A DNA stretch of 32,509 nucleotides from CAZGUX01 sp046160045 (lineage in GTDB: Bacteria > Acidobacteriota > Terriglobia > Bryobacterales > Bryobacteraceae): assembly GCA_046160045.1 (NCBI GenBank), contig JBJXGR010000375.1, positions 1 to 32,509 on the forward strand, written 5' to 3'. Shown piece after piece: positions 23,111 to 29,987 of this stretch; position 1 is the first letter of the stretch; each line of letters starts with the position of its first letter. The translations under genes and the position numbers were made by a program. The notes below the pieces were generated by a model. The model was not told the DNA's origin. It worked only from the letters and a program-made list of their open reading frames with translations, and did no database searches.

Positions 23111-23116
23111 AGTGTA
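23111..23116 (-). promoter_or_regulatory. -10-like box TACACT for the cyclase-family gene
   Basis: TACACT lies 21 nt before the ATG at 23089, leaving a short leader of about 14 nt that contains GGAAGGA. Unlike other boxes here, it gives a conventional leadered mRNA. Confidence 0.4.
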
Positions 23117-23141
23117 CCGCACCCGGAAGGGGGCCCGTCGA

Positions 23142-23588
23142 TCACCGGCGGACGAGTGGAATGGGGGGCATGTCGCCGGCGGTCTTGTGCAGCATCGCCT
23201 CCCCCGGGCCGGTCAGTTCCATTCGGAATCGCGCGTTCGGGCCAGGTTCCGGACTGCCGTGCTTCTTTGCGTGACGAACCTCGAAAAGGAGCTGTCTTTC
23301 TTTTACCCTGGGTACCAGCATCGCCACCTTGTTGTGATTTGCCACCCGCCATTTGCCGTCTTCGCCCCGCAGTTGAAAGTAGAAGACCACGTCCCCCCGG
23401 AGGTCTCCGCCGGCCTGGTCAATCTGCAGGTCGACGCCTGGAAGATCGTTCAACCTACCCTCCCATCTCCCGGCGAACGGGTTCTCCTGGCCGGCGGCCA
23501 CTATCAGGGACAGACTGCCGAGCAACGCCTGGCACACCGATCGGCGAGGCGTCACGCTGCTAAGAAAATCCGGCGTTTTCGTTTTCAT
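23142..23588 (-). CDS. Small exported protein, lipocalin-like beta pattern, function unknown
   Basis: A 148-residue protein. The leader MKTKTPDFLSSVTPRRSVCQ runs on into ALLGSLSLIVAAG (likely cleaved near residue 33; PRRSVCQALLG is weakly Tat-like or a lipoprotein candidate through C19). The mature part NPFAGRWEGRLNDLPGVDL begins a run of beta strands as in small lipid-binding or WEG-type domains of acidobacterial proteins; I do not recognise a named family. ATG 23588 has TGGAGGT 7-8 nt upstream, which decides it over the in-frame ATGs at 23606 and 23615. It follows the slipin gene by 45 bp on the same strand and may be co-transcribed with it. Confidence 0.65.
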   Translation of the reverse strand: MKTKTPDFLSSVTPRRSVCQALLGSLSLIVAAGQENPFAGRWEGRLNDLPGVDLQIDQAGGDLRGDVVFYFQLRGEDGKWRVANHNKVAMLVPRVKERQLLFEVRHAKKHGSPEPGPNARFRMELTGPGEAMLHKTAGDMPPIPLVRR

Positions 23589-23633
23589 TACCAAACCTCC
23601 ATTCATGCCCGGCACGAGCCCGTCGCCCGGCCG

Positions 23634-24503
23634 CTACTTTGGTGTCCCGCCCGCAAGCGCCGCGACTCCGGCCATGCCGCCCAGTCCCATCGTCTCCACG
23701 GCCGATGACGGAACGATCACCATCGAGCCCTTCTCCTTGATGGCGTCGTAGAGCATGTTCATGCCGCGCAGATGAAGGGCGACCGGGTTGTTCTGATACG
23801 TCAGCGCCGCCTGCGAGAACTTCTCCGCCACTTCGCTCTCCGCCTGGCCAAGGATGATTCTCGACTGACGCTCCCGCTCGGCCTGCGCCTGGCGCGACAT
23901 CGCTTTTTCCAGCGCCTCCGGGATGCGCACATCGCGGATCTCCACCGATTGCACTGTGATGCCCCACGGGTTGGTCTTTTCGTCCAGGATGCGCTGCAAC
24001 TCGCGGCCAAGCGATTCGCGCTCCGTGATCATCTGTGCCAGTTCGTGGCGGCCGATCGATTCCCGCAGTGCCGTCTGCGCTCCCATGCTGATCGCCGATT
24101 CATAGTCCTGGACCTCGAGAATCGATTTCTCGGCATTCCAGACCAGCCAGAAAAGGATGGCATCCACATTCACGGGAACCGTGTCCCGCGTCAGCGTTGT
24201 CTCGGCCATCACGCTCGACACGCGTACGCGCTGGTCGACGTACCGGCTCAGCCTGTCCACGATGGGAATCATGTGAAACAGACCCGGGCCGCGCAGTCCC
24301 ACAAACCGGCCCAGGCGTAGCAAGCCGACTTTCTCCCATTGGTCCGCCACCTTGATGGAAAACAGCAGATAAACACCTACAACGATTCCGATGTTCAATA
24401 GCCATCGCGTGCCGCTGAGAGCCGCGGCTCCGAATCCGATCGCTATCGACAGCAGGCACAGAGAAACGGCGACACCGTTCATTTTGGGGCTCTCTAGTTT
24501 CAT
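23634..24503 (-). CDS. Slipin/stomatin-like SPFH-domain membrane protein
   Basis: A 289-residue protein. Two hydrophobic segments (about 10-29 and 33-50) anchor it. An SPFH (band 7) domain follows (about 53-210), including LGRFVGLRGPGLFHMIPIVD (64-83) and NPWGITVQSVEIRDVRIP (178-195). A helical coiled-coil region (200-232) and the C-terminal VALHLRGMNMLYDAIKEKGS (241-260) are typical of slipins. These proteins form membrane microdomain oligomers and often pair with NfeD proteases, but no NfeD gene is adjacent. It begins 2 bp after the GntR regulator gene, with GGAAGAGGAGATAGAG as ribosome site inside the regulator's end, so the two are an operon. Confidence 0.9.
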   Translation of the reverse strand: MKLESPKMNGVAVSLCLLSIAIGFGAAALSGTRWLLNIGIVVGVYLLFSIKVADQWEKVGLLRLGRFVGLRGPGLFHMIPIVDRLSRYVDQRVRVSSVMAETTLTRDTVPVNVDAILFWLVWNAEKSILEVQDYESAISMGAQTALRESIGRHELAQMITERESLGRELQRILDEKTNPWGITVQSVEIRDVRIPEALEKAMSRQAQAERERQSRIILGQAESEVAEKFSQAALTYQNNPVALHLRGMNMLYDAIKEKGSMVIVPSSAVETMGLGGMAGVAALAGGTPK

Positions 24504-24505
24504 CT

Positions 24506-24928
24506 CTATCTCCTCTTCCTGTCCGACTCCGCCTGAAGGTCCGCCAACTGTTCCGACAACTCCCGCACGCTGAAACCGGCCGCGCCTGCGCGCGACACGA
24601 ACTCCGAGACAAGCTGACTGAGCATCCTCTGGCGTTCCACGTCATCGCGCTTGATTTTCTGGCGGCTGATGAACGTCCCTGTCCCCTGCTGCGTCTCCAG
24701 GACGCCGCGGATCTCGAGTTCGCGATAGGCGCGAACGACCGTATTGGGGTTGATCGTCAAATCCACGGCCACCTGCCGCACGGTCGGAAGTTGATCTCCG
24801 GCGCCAAGGGATCCGGCGGCGATGCCGCCCATCACCTGGTCAATGAGTTGGCGATAGACCGGAACGCCGCTATGGAGGTCCAGGCGGAACGTGAACCGGT
24901 TGCGACCCTGGCTGGCGGTGTTACTCAT
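24506..24928 (-). CDS. GntR-family transcriptional regulator, YtrA type
   Basis: A 140-residue regulator. The N-terminal winged helix (about 20-90) contains VPVYRQLIDQVMGGIAAGSL, GDQLPTVRQVAVDLTINPNT and VVRAYRELEIRGVLETQQGTGTF (21-86 with short gaps), the GntR signature. The short C-terminal tail (about 95-140) forms helices and lacks a FadR, HutC or MocR ligand domain, which defines the YtrA subfamily. Such regulators usually repress their own operon and often adjoin ABC-transporter genes; here the partner is an SPFH protein. A promoter with TTGACA lies directly upstream. It is first in the operon with the slipin. Confidence 0.92.
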   Translation of the reverse strand: MSNTASQGRNRFTFRLDLHSGVPVYRQLIDQVMGGIAAGSLGAGDQLPTVRQVAVDLTINPNTVVRAYRELEIRGVLETQQGTGTFISRQKIKRDDVERQRMLSQLVSEFVSRAGAAGFSVRELSEQLADLQAESDRKRR

Positions 24929-24936
24929 CGAGTTCT

Positions 24937-24965
24937 ATAGTGTACTAATGGACTGATACTGTCAA
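24937..24965 (-). promoter_or_regulatory. Promoter of the GntR-slipin operon (TTGACA, 17 nt, CACTAT)
   Basis: On the minus strand TTGACA (24965-24960) is followed after 17 nt by CACTAT (24942-24937), 8 nt before the ATG. TACACT, offset by two bases, is an alternative -10. This is the only good -35 box found. GTACTA-atggac-TGATAC (24943-24958 region) is a weak dyad that could be an operator for the regulator; this is speculative. Confidence 0.6.
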
Positions 24966-24984
24966 GGAAAATTTTTCGGCACAC

Positions 24985-25030
24985 GTCGTGGCGCACGTTT
25001 TAGCGTGCAAAAGGACTTTAGTCCCACTTC
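24985..25030. repeat. Palindromic repeat with TTTAG core
   Basis: GGCGCACGTTTTAGCGTGC (about 24990-25008), with GCACG/CGTGC pairing, is followed by GGACTTTAGTCC (25013-25024), a perfect 12-bp palindrome. Both resemble the other TTTAG/CTAAAG palindromes in the window. Confidence 0.6.
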
Positions 25031-25060
25031 AGCTCCGCTCAGGCCAATCACTATAGGCCT

Positions 25061-25098
25061 AAGAATGATCGATAGAACTGCCTGCTATCGATCATCTT
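25061..25098. repeat. Strong inverted repeat (14-bp stem with one bulge)
   Basis: ATGATCGATAG (25065-25075) is exactly complementary to CTATCGATCAT (25085-25095) around a 9-nt loop. Adding AAG/CTT beyond a single bulged A makes 14 pairs. It lies between the GntR promoter and the 3' end of hrpB, about 120 bp past the hrpB stop. There is no T-run. It could be an RNA processing or transcription end structure, or a protein-binding dyad. Confidence 0.75.
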
Positions 25099-25215
25099 GA
25101 GAAGAGCCGATCTGAGCGGTGCCAGGCGCCGAAGCGAAACCGATTTCCCCTGCAAGACTGAGCTTGCGCCAGCCGATGCGAAGGGCCAAAGTCCACGGCG
25201 GTCGATGCACGGCCC

Positions 25216-27618
25216 CTACGGCTGACGTGAAGTTCCAGGCTTCTCCGGCCACGCGTGCTTCGGATAGCGCCGGCACAACTCCCGCCGTACCTGGGGGTAT
25301 AGCCGCTCCCAGAAACCAGCCAGATCCGTGGTCATCTGCACCGGCCGATGATTGGGCGCCAGCAGATGGACGACCACGGCCACCGCCCCTTGCGCCAGTC
25401 GCGGCGTCTCTTTCATCCCAAAGAAATCCTGCAGCCGCGATGCGATCCAGGGCGCCTGTCCTCGGATGTAGTTCACTTTCACCGGACGTCCTCCCGGCAG
25501 CCGGATGCGGGCGGGGGCAAGGTCGTCGAGCAATCGGGCGCCGCCCGGCGGCAATTGCGCTTCCAACGCCGCGACAAGTCCGCTTCCCGCGGCCTTCAAC
25601 TCCGCGAATCCCCGCAGCCCACCGCAGAGCGACTCCAAGGCAAGGAGGACATGCGAGTCATCGAATCGCGGAAGGCGGGAATGCGCCGAGGCGAATTCCA
25701 GGCGGGCCAGCCAGGCTTCCACCGCGTCCGGATCGGCGAAGCGGTCGACGCCCGCCTCGATGGCTTTGTCCGCCAGAAGGCGGGCTGCCGCCTTGGCGTC
25801 CGGCGTCCGGCCTCGAGTCTCGTCGATGACGATCTGGTCGAACCGGAGTTCCTCCACCGCTTCGACTCGCTCCCTGGCTCGATCCCATTCGAGGCGGGAC
25901 TGTTCGGTGAGGCGGTCCGGGAACCGGTCGAGCAGCCAGTCCGCCTCAATCGCGCTGGCGACGCGGACCAGTGGCAAACCACGCTCGGGGCGCTCGTCCA
26001 CGTCGATGGCAACCAGGAGTTGGCTCTTCTGCACGGCACTCTGCGAGGCCAGGACCGCCGAGCCACCGGCGGCCAGCAGCAGATCGGAGCCGGAGCGCCG
26101 CCGTGCCACGCGGTCGGGGAACGCGGCCAATGCGGCTTCCCGCAGCGCAAGTTCGCGGTCGGCGGCGCGATGGTTCGACGGAACCAGCCGGCGCAATTGC
26201 TCCACGGTCTGCCGCGAACGGTAGTCCCACTCTCCTTCGAGCAGGGTGAACAGATCGGACTCGCCGTGCGCGGCGGCCGTGTCCGGCAAACGCGCTCCCG
26301 CGCTGAGCAGCGCGGCCACCGTGGCGCCGTCGCGCCCGGCGCCCAACCGGCGAGCCTCCAATACGAAGGTAGCCAGTCGTGGGTGCAGGGGCAGACGAGC
26401 CATCTCGCGTCCCTGCCGCGTCAGCGTTCCATCGGAACCGATCGCACCAACGAGCGCCAGCAGTTGATCCGCGGCCGAGGTGGCCGCCCGCGGAGGGACG
26501 TCCAGCCACGGCACGTCGTTCCACTCGCGAATCCCCAGGGCGCGCAGCGTGAGGGCCACTCCGGAAAGTTCACTGCGCAGGAGTTCGGGCGTGTCCCCGG
26601 CGGGGCGGCGATAGAAGTCCTCCGCCGGGTAAAGACGAATCACGCGTCCGGCCCGGACCCGTCCCGCGCGCCCGGCGCGCTGCGCGGCCGAGGCCTGACT
26701 GACACGGGCGACCTGTAGCCGCGGAAATCCCGTCCACGGAGAGTCGGAGGCAACGCGGGCCAGGCCGCTGTCAATCACGGCGCTGACCCCCTCGATGGTG
26801 ATGGAACTCTCGGCGATGTTCGTCGACAGGATCAGCTTGCGCTGTTTCCCTGGGGCGATGGCGCGATCCTGTTCCTCCGGGGGCAGGTCTCCGTAGAGGG
26901 GCGCGATGGCGAGTCCGGCCCGCCGCGCCAGAGATTCGCACGCCCGGGCCGCGCGCCGGATCTCCGCCGCCCCGGGCAGAAAGATCAACACGTCGCCGTC
27001 CAGACCCTCGGCGACCAACTCCTCCGCCCCCGCCGCCACCTGTTGCTCCAGGGGCGACGACGTATGGGGCTTGTGGCCGATCTCCAGCGGATACGTCTTT
27101 CCTTCGGCATGAAGGTGCGCGCAGTCGCCGAGGAACCGGGCCACCGGACCGGCATCGAGCGTGGCCGACATGACCACCAGGCGCAGATCGCGCCGCCGGG
27201 TTAGCTGCAAATGCCGCAGCAGAGTCAACGCGAGGTCCGTGTCGAGATGGCGCTCGTGAAACTCGTCGAGCACGACGACGGACACGCCATCAAGCGCCGG
27301 CGACGATAGCAGCCGTCGCGTCAAGACACCCTCGGTGAGAAACCTCAACCGGGTCCGCGGGCCGGAGACCTCTTCAAAGCGTATCTGGTAGCCAACCGTG
27401 CCGCCGACGGCTTCGCCCAGTCCCTGGGCCACCCACCGCGCCGCCAGGCGCGCCGCCAGACGACGGGGCTCCAACACCAGAATCTCGCCGTCGACCGCGG
27501 GCAACAACGCCGGTGGAACGCGCGTCGTTTTCCCTGCTCCGGGCGACGCTGTCAGGACGAGGTTCGATCCGGCCTGAATCCGCCGGACGATGCCGGGGAG
27601 GATGGAATCGATGATCAC
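25216..27618 (-). CDS. hrpB: ATP-dependent helicase HrpB (DEAH/DExH family)
   Basis: An 800-residue protein of HrpB length. The first RecA-like domain holds Walker A SPGAGKTT (25-32) and the box II motif DEFH (118-121, in VVVLDEFHERHLDTDL). The second helicase domain has STNIAESSITIEGVSAVIDSG and QRAGRAGRVRAG (motif VI). The long C-terminal HrpB-specific region ends YPKHAWPEKPG, as in homologues. It should unwind RNA or DNA with ATP; its biological role is unclear in most bacteria. The start is a GTG at 27618 with GGAAG about 8 nt upstream. It begins 4 bp after the stop of a small membrane-protein gene on the same strand, so the two are an operon. Confidence 0.93.
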   Translation of the reverse strand: MIIDSILPGIVRRIQAGSNLVLTASPGAGKTTRVPPALLPAVDGEILVLEPRRLAARLAARWVAQGLGEAVGGTVGYQIRFEEVSGPRTRLRFLTEGVLTRRLLSSPALDGVSVVVLDEFHERHLDTDLALTLLRHLQLTRRRDLRLVVMSATLDAGPVARFLGDCAHLHAEGKTYPLEIGHKPHTSSPLEQQVAAGAEELVAEGLDGDVLIFLPGAAEIRRAARACESLARRAGLAIAPLYGDLPPEEQDRAIAPGKQRKLILSTNIAESSITIEGVSAVIDSGLARVASDSPWTGFPRLQVARVSQASAAQRAGRAGRVRAGRVIRLYPAEDFYRRPAGDTPELLRSELSGVALTLRALGIREWNDVPWLDVPPRAATSAADQLLALVGAIGSDGTLTRQGREMARLPLHPRLATFVLEARRLGAGRDGATVAALLSAGARLPDTAAAHGESDLFTLLEGEWDYRSRQTVEQLRRLVPSNHRAADRELALREAALAAFPDRVARRRSGSDLLLAAGGSAVLASQSAVQKSQLLVAIDVDERPERGLPLVRVASAIEADWLLDRFPDRLTEQSRLEWDRARERVEAVEELRFDQIVIDETRGRTPDAKAAARLLADKAIEAGVDRFADPDAVEAWLARLEFASAHSRLPRFDDSHVLLALESLCGGLRGFAELKAAGSGLVAALEAQLPPGGARLLDDLAPARIRLPGGRPVKVNYIRGQAPWIASRLQDFFGMKETPRLAQGAVAVVVHLLAPNHRPVQMTTDLAGFWERLYPQVRRELCRRYPKHAWPEKPGTSRQP

Positions 27619-27622
27619 GCGG

Positions 27623-27802
27623 CTACTTCCGCGCGATCGAGAGCATGAGGGCGCCGAAGGTCACCATCGACAGCCCAGCCCACAGATTGACGTTGGCGTC
27701 GGTCAGGGGCGCGCGGTTGGCCGGCATCGCCAGTCCCATAGCGACCAGAATGGCGCCGATGAGAAGGAAGAACCGGCCGCAATGTGCCCGCAAATCGACC
27801 AT
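27623..27802 (-). CDS. Small two-helix membrane protein (59 residues), function unknown
   Basis: A 59-residue peptide with two hydrophobic segments: FFLLIGAILVAMGLAM (11-26) and VNLWAGLSMVTFGALMLSIA (38-57), joined by a short polar loop. I do not recognise a named family; similar short proteins near helicase and fucosidase genes are common in acidobacteria, from memory. ATG 27802 was chosen because AAGGAG lies a few nt upstream and a TACACT box 9 nt upstream. In-frame starts further out would run through that box. It is followed 4 bp later by hrpB. Confidence 0.7.
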   Translation of the reverse strand: MVDLRAHCGRFFLLIGAILVAMGLAMPANRAPLTDANVNLWAGLSMVTFGALMLSIARK

Positions 27803-27811
27803 CGACTCCTT

Positions 27812-27817
27812 AGTGTA
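27812..27817 (-). promoter_or_regulatory. -10-like box TACACT for the small membrane protein/hrpB operon
   Basis: TACACT on the minus strand is 9 nt before ATG 27802. The spacer AAGGAGTCG also resembles a ribosome site, which would fall at the very 5' end of the mRNA. Confidence 0.5.
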
Positions 27818-27848
27818 CCCGACACTGGACACCGCTCGTCCGTTGCGG

Positions 27849-27854
27849 TAGCGT
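27849..27854 (+). promoter_or_regulatory. -10-like box TAGCGT for the GH29-like gene
   Basis: TAGCGT is 9 nt before ATG 27864 and forms a divergent pair with the box at 27812-27817. It is a weaker match than the others. Confidence 0.3.
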
Positions 27855-27863
27855 GTCCATGTC

Positions 27864-29471
27864 ATGGTCAAGCCGCTCGTCTGGACTGTCGTGGTTTCCT
27901 CGGCGTTATGCGCTCAAACCCCGGGCAACAAGGCCGATCGCCTGGAGTGGTTTCGCGATCAGGGCTTCGGCCTCTTCATCCACTGGAGCCTCGACAGCCA
28001 GTTGGGCTCCGTGATTAGCCACTCGATGGTGGGCGCGACGGATGACTATGTCAACCGCTTCATCAACGATCTGCCCAAGACCTTCAACCCTCGCAAATAC
28101 CACCCTCAGGACTGGGCCGTCCTCGCCAAACTCGCCGGCATCCGCTACGTCGTGTTTACTACCAAACACCACGCTGGTTTTTGCATGTACGACACCAGGA
28201 CGACCGACTACAACATCATGCGCACGCCCTTCCGCCGGGACATCGTGGCGGAACTGGTTGCCGCCTTTCGTGCGCAGGGGATTGCTCCCGGCTATTATTT
28301 CTCTCCGGATGACTTCTGGTGGCTGCACCGGAACGGCAAGACGATCCAGCGAGGAACGCCGGACGTCTCCCCGGCAGCGAATCCCGGATTGATGAAGCAC
28401 GACCTGGCCCAGTTGCGCGAACTGCTGACCCACTACGGTTCGATCGACGTCCTGTTTCTGGACGGCCCGGCGGAAGGCCTGCGCGAGCTGGCCTGGCAGT
28501 TGCAGCCGAACGTCGTGGTGACTCGCGGCGCGATCGAGACGCCCGAGCAGTACATCCCGGGCATTCCCCTCGACGCGCCGTGGGAAGCGTGCCTGACCAT
28601 GGGCACCCAGTGGCAGTACAAGCCGACCAACGAGAACTACAAGTCCGGTGGCGAGCTGATCTCCATCCTGATCGAGACGCGCGCCAAGGGCGGCAACCTG
28701 CTGTTGAACGTCGGGCCGAAACCCGATGGTGAACTGCCCATCGAGCAGGAGGAGCGTCTCCGCGAGATCGCGCTCTGGATGTTCCTCAACAGCGAGTCGA
28801 TCTACGCGGTTCGCCCGTGGGTGGTGACCAACGAAGGTGACTATTGGTTCACGAAAAAGAAGAACGAAGATACCGTCTACGTCATTGTGAAGGAAAAAGA
28901 GCGCTGGAGGTACGGCGCATGGAAAGACATCGCTTTGCGGTCGGTTCGAGCCACCCCGCAGACGACGGTCAGCGTCCTGAGCCAGAATGACCGGGTGTTG
29001 GAATATCAGCCGAACGTGGTCCCGAAGACCACCTGGAAGCAGGACGGAGACACCCTGCGCATCCGGGCCATGCACGCGATGCGCATTTACAACGACCGCA
29101 AGTGGCCGAATCCGATCGTGTTGAAAGTCACCCACGCGCAACCCGCGCTGACGCCGCCAGCGGTGGACACGGGCGCCGCCCGGTGGGACAAAGCCACGGG
29201 AGTGGCCACGCTCGAAGCCGAGGTGCGCCAGATGGGGAACGCCTCGACCGTCAAGGCCGGTTTCGAGTATCGTTCCATCAAGGGCATGGATATGACGGAA
29301 CGGATGGGCGCCTGGCGGACGACACCTCTGGTGGCGCGATCGGTGACGGGCCGTTATTCGGTAGCGATCAAGGATTGGAAGGCCAACGATGCCTACGAGT
29401 ACCGCGCGGTCGTCCAGCACCCGTTGCTACGCGTATACGGCAAAGAGGCAAAGCTCTCCACCACCCCGTAA
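27864..29471 (+). CDS. Exported alpha-L-fucosidase-like enzyme (GH29)
   Basis: A 535-residue protein. MVKPLVWTVVVSSALCAQ (1-18) is a Sec-type signal peptide. The GH29 TIM barrel (about 20-330) includes WFRDQGFGLFIHWSL (29-43), the substrate-binding TTKHHAGFCMYD (99-110) and IDVLFLDGPAEG (194-205), in which D200 aligns with the catalytic nucleophile. The usual WFDG reads FLDG here. GGNLLLNVGPKPDGELP is another family block. The last 150 residues form beta domains. It should hydrolyse alpha-linked L-fucose outside the cytoplasm, but the acid/base residue could not be placed. Its gene is divergent from the hrpB operon and shares a 61-bp promoter region with it. Confidence 0.88.
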   Translation: MVKPLVWTVVVSSALCAQTPGNKADRLEWFRDQGFGLFIHWSLDSQLGSVISHSMVGATDDYVNRFINDLPKTFNPRKYHPQDWAVLAKLAGIRYVVFTTKHHAGFCMYDTRTTDYNIMRTPFRRDIVAELVAAFRAQGIAPGYYFSPDDFWWLHRNGKTIQRGTPDVSPAANPGLMKHDLAQLRELLTHYGSIDVLFLDGPAEGLRELAWQLQPNVVVTRGAIETPEQYIPGIPLDAPWEACLTMGTQWQYKPTNENYKSGGELISILIETRAKGGNLLLNVGPKPDGELPIEQEERLREIALWMFLNSESIYAVRPWVVTNEGDYWFTKKKNEDTVYVIVKEKERWRYGAWKDIALRSVRATPQTTVSVLSQNDRVLEYQPNVVPKTTWKQDGDTLRIRAMHAMRIYNDRKWPNPIVLKVTHAQPALTPPAVDTGAARWDKATGVATLEAEVRQMGNASTVKAGFEYRSIKGMDMTERMGAWRTTPLVARSVTGRYSVAIKDWKANDAYEYRAVVQHPLLRVYGKEAKLSTTP

Positions 29472-29519
29472 CCGGCGAGTTTCGTCACTAGGCCACAAAT
29501 CGTTCCGTCAGTTCGTACG

Positions 29520-29582
29520 TTAGCGCCTGTGGGGCGGTCCGCCCGGACCGCGGGCCGGCCCCCTGGCCGGCCCACAGGGCGA
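29520..29582. repeat. Compound palindrome (outer CCTGTGGG/CCCACAGG)
   Basis: CCTGTGGG (29526-29533) pairs with CCCACAGG (29571-29578). Inside are two smaller stems, GGTCC-gccc-GGACC and GGGCCGGCC/GGCCGGCCC. The cruciform-like layout just after the fucosidase gene looks like a dispersed repeat or a terminator-like structure without a T-run. Confidence 0.7.
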
Positions 29583-29599
29583 AGCCCGGCAATGCCCTT

Positions 29600-29905
29600 G
29601 TGAGCCCCGAGCGTCAAGGCAAAGGGCGCCCCTGAAAGGTCTCCGTCTCCCGAAGGAAGCCCTGGAGCAGCGCAAGTTCTTCGTCGGCTGGCCATTCCGC
29701 TGCTCCAGAAGCGCGGCGAGCGCGATGACCACATCCTGTTTGGGCGCGTGGGTGTGTGGCTGTGGGAGTGGTTGACGTGTTCGCGCCCGTGAGGATGACC
29801 GGCACCAGCGGCAGGGCGGTATGCCGCAGCATCTCGACCACTGCCGCGCCGACGCGGGTCGAGTCCACGACGAGCGGCGTGCGGCCGGTGAAGGGCGCCG
29901 TATGC
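29600..29905 (-). pseudogene. Frameshifted remnant of a terminase-like (RNase H fold) gene
   Basis: On the minus strand one frame reads FTGRTPLVVDSTRVGAAVVE then MLRHTALPLVPVILTGAN (about 29905-29790). This matches the C-terminal nuclease pattern LVVDATGVGxxVVDLLR of phage terminase large-subunit-like proteins. The next frame supplies APKQDVVIALAALLEQ (about 29750-29700), corresponding to the family pattern PKRDLVxALQxLLQ. The first frame resumes with ADEELALLQGFLRETETF. At least two frame changes are needed and both ends are missing, so it cannot make a working protein. The family assignment is from memory of the motif and needs a profile search. It suggests past prophage or mobile DNA between the fucosidase and the alpha/beta hydrolase genes. 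Confidence 0.5.
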
Positions 29906-29948
29906 AGGCGTTGGGAGTCGCTGCCGGCGATGCCCCGGGGGAAACGGT

Positions 29949-29954
29949 TATCAT
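29949..29954 (+). promoter_or_regulatory. -10-like box TATCAT before the two-domain hydrolase
   Basis: TATCAT lies 33 nt before ATG 29988, giving a leader that contains GGAG about 12 nt before the start. No -35 box is evident. Confidence 0.3.
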
Positions 29955-29987
29955 GAGACCTCACCCCAATCGGAGCGGAAACGTACC

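Noticed and set aside
25348..26718. 456-codon plus-strand frame
   Set aside because: It is antisense to hrpB and shows no motif.
27906..29420. 504-codon minus-strand frame
   Set aside because: It is antisense to the GH29-like gene; low-complexity composition and no family.
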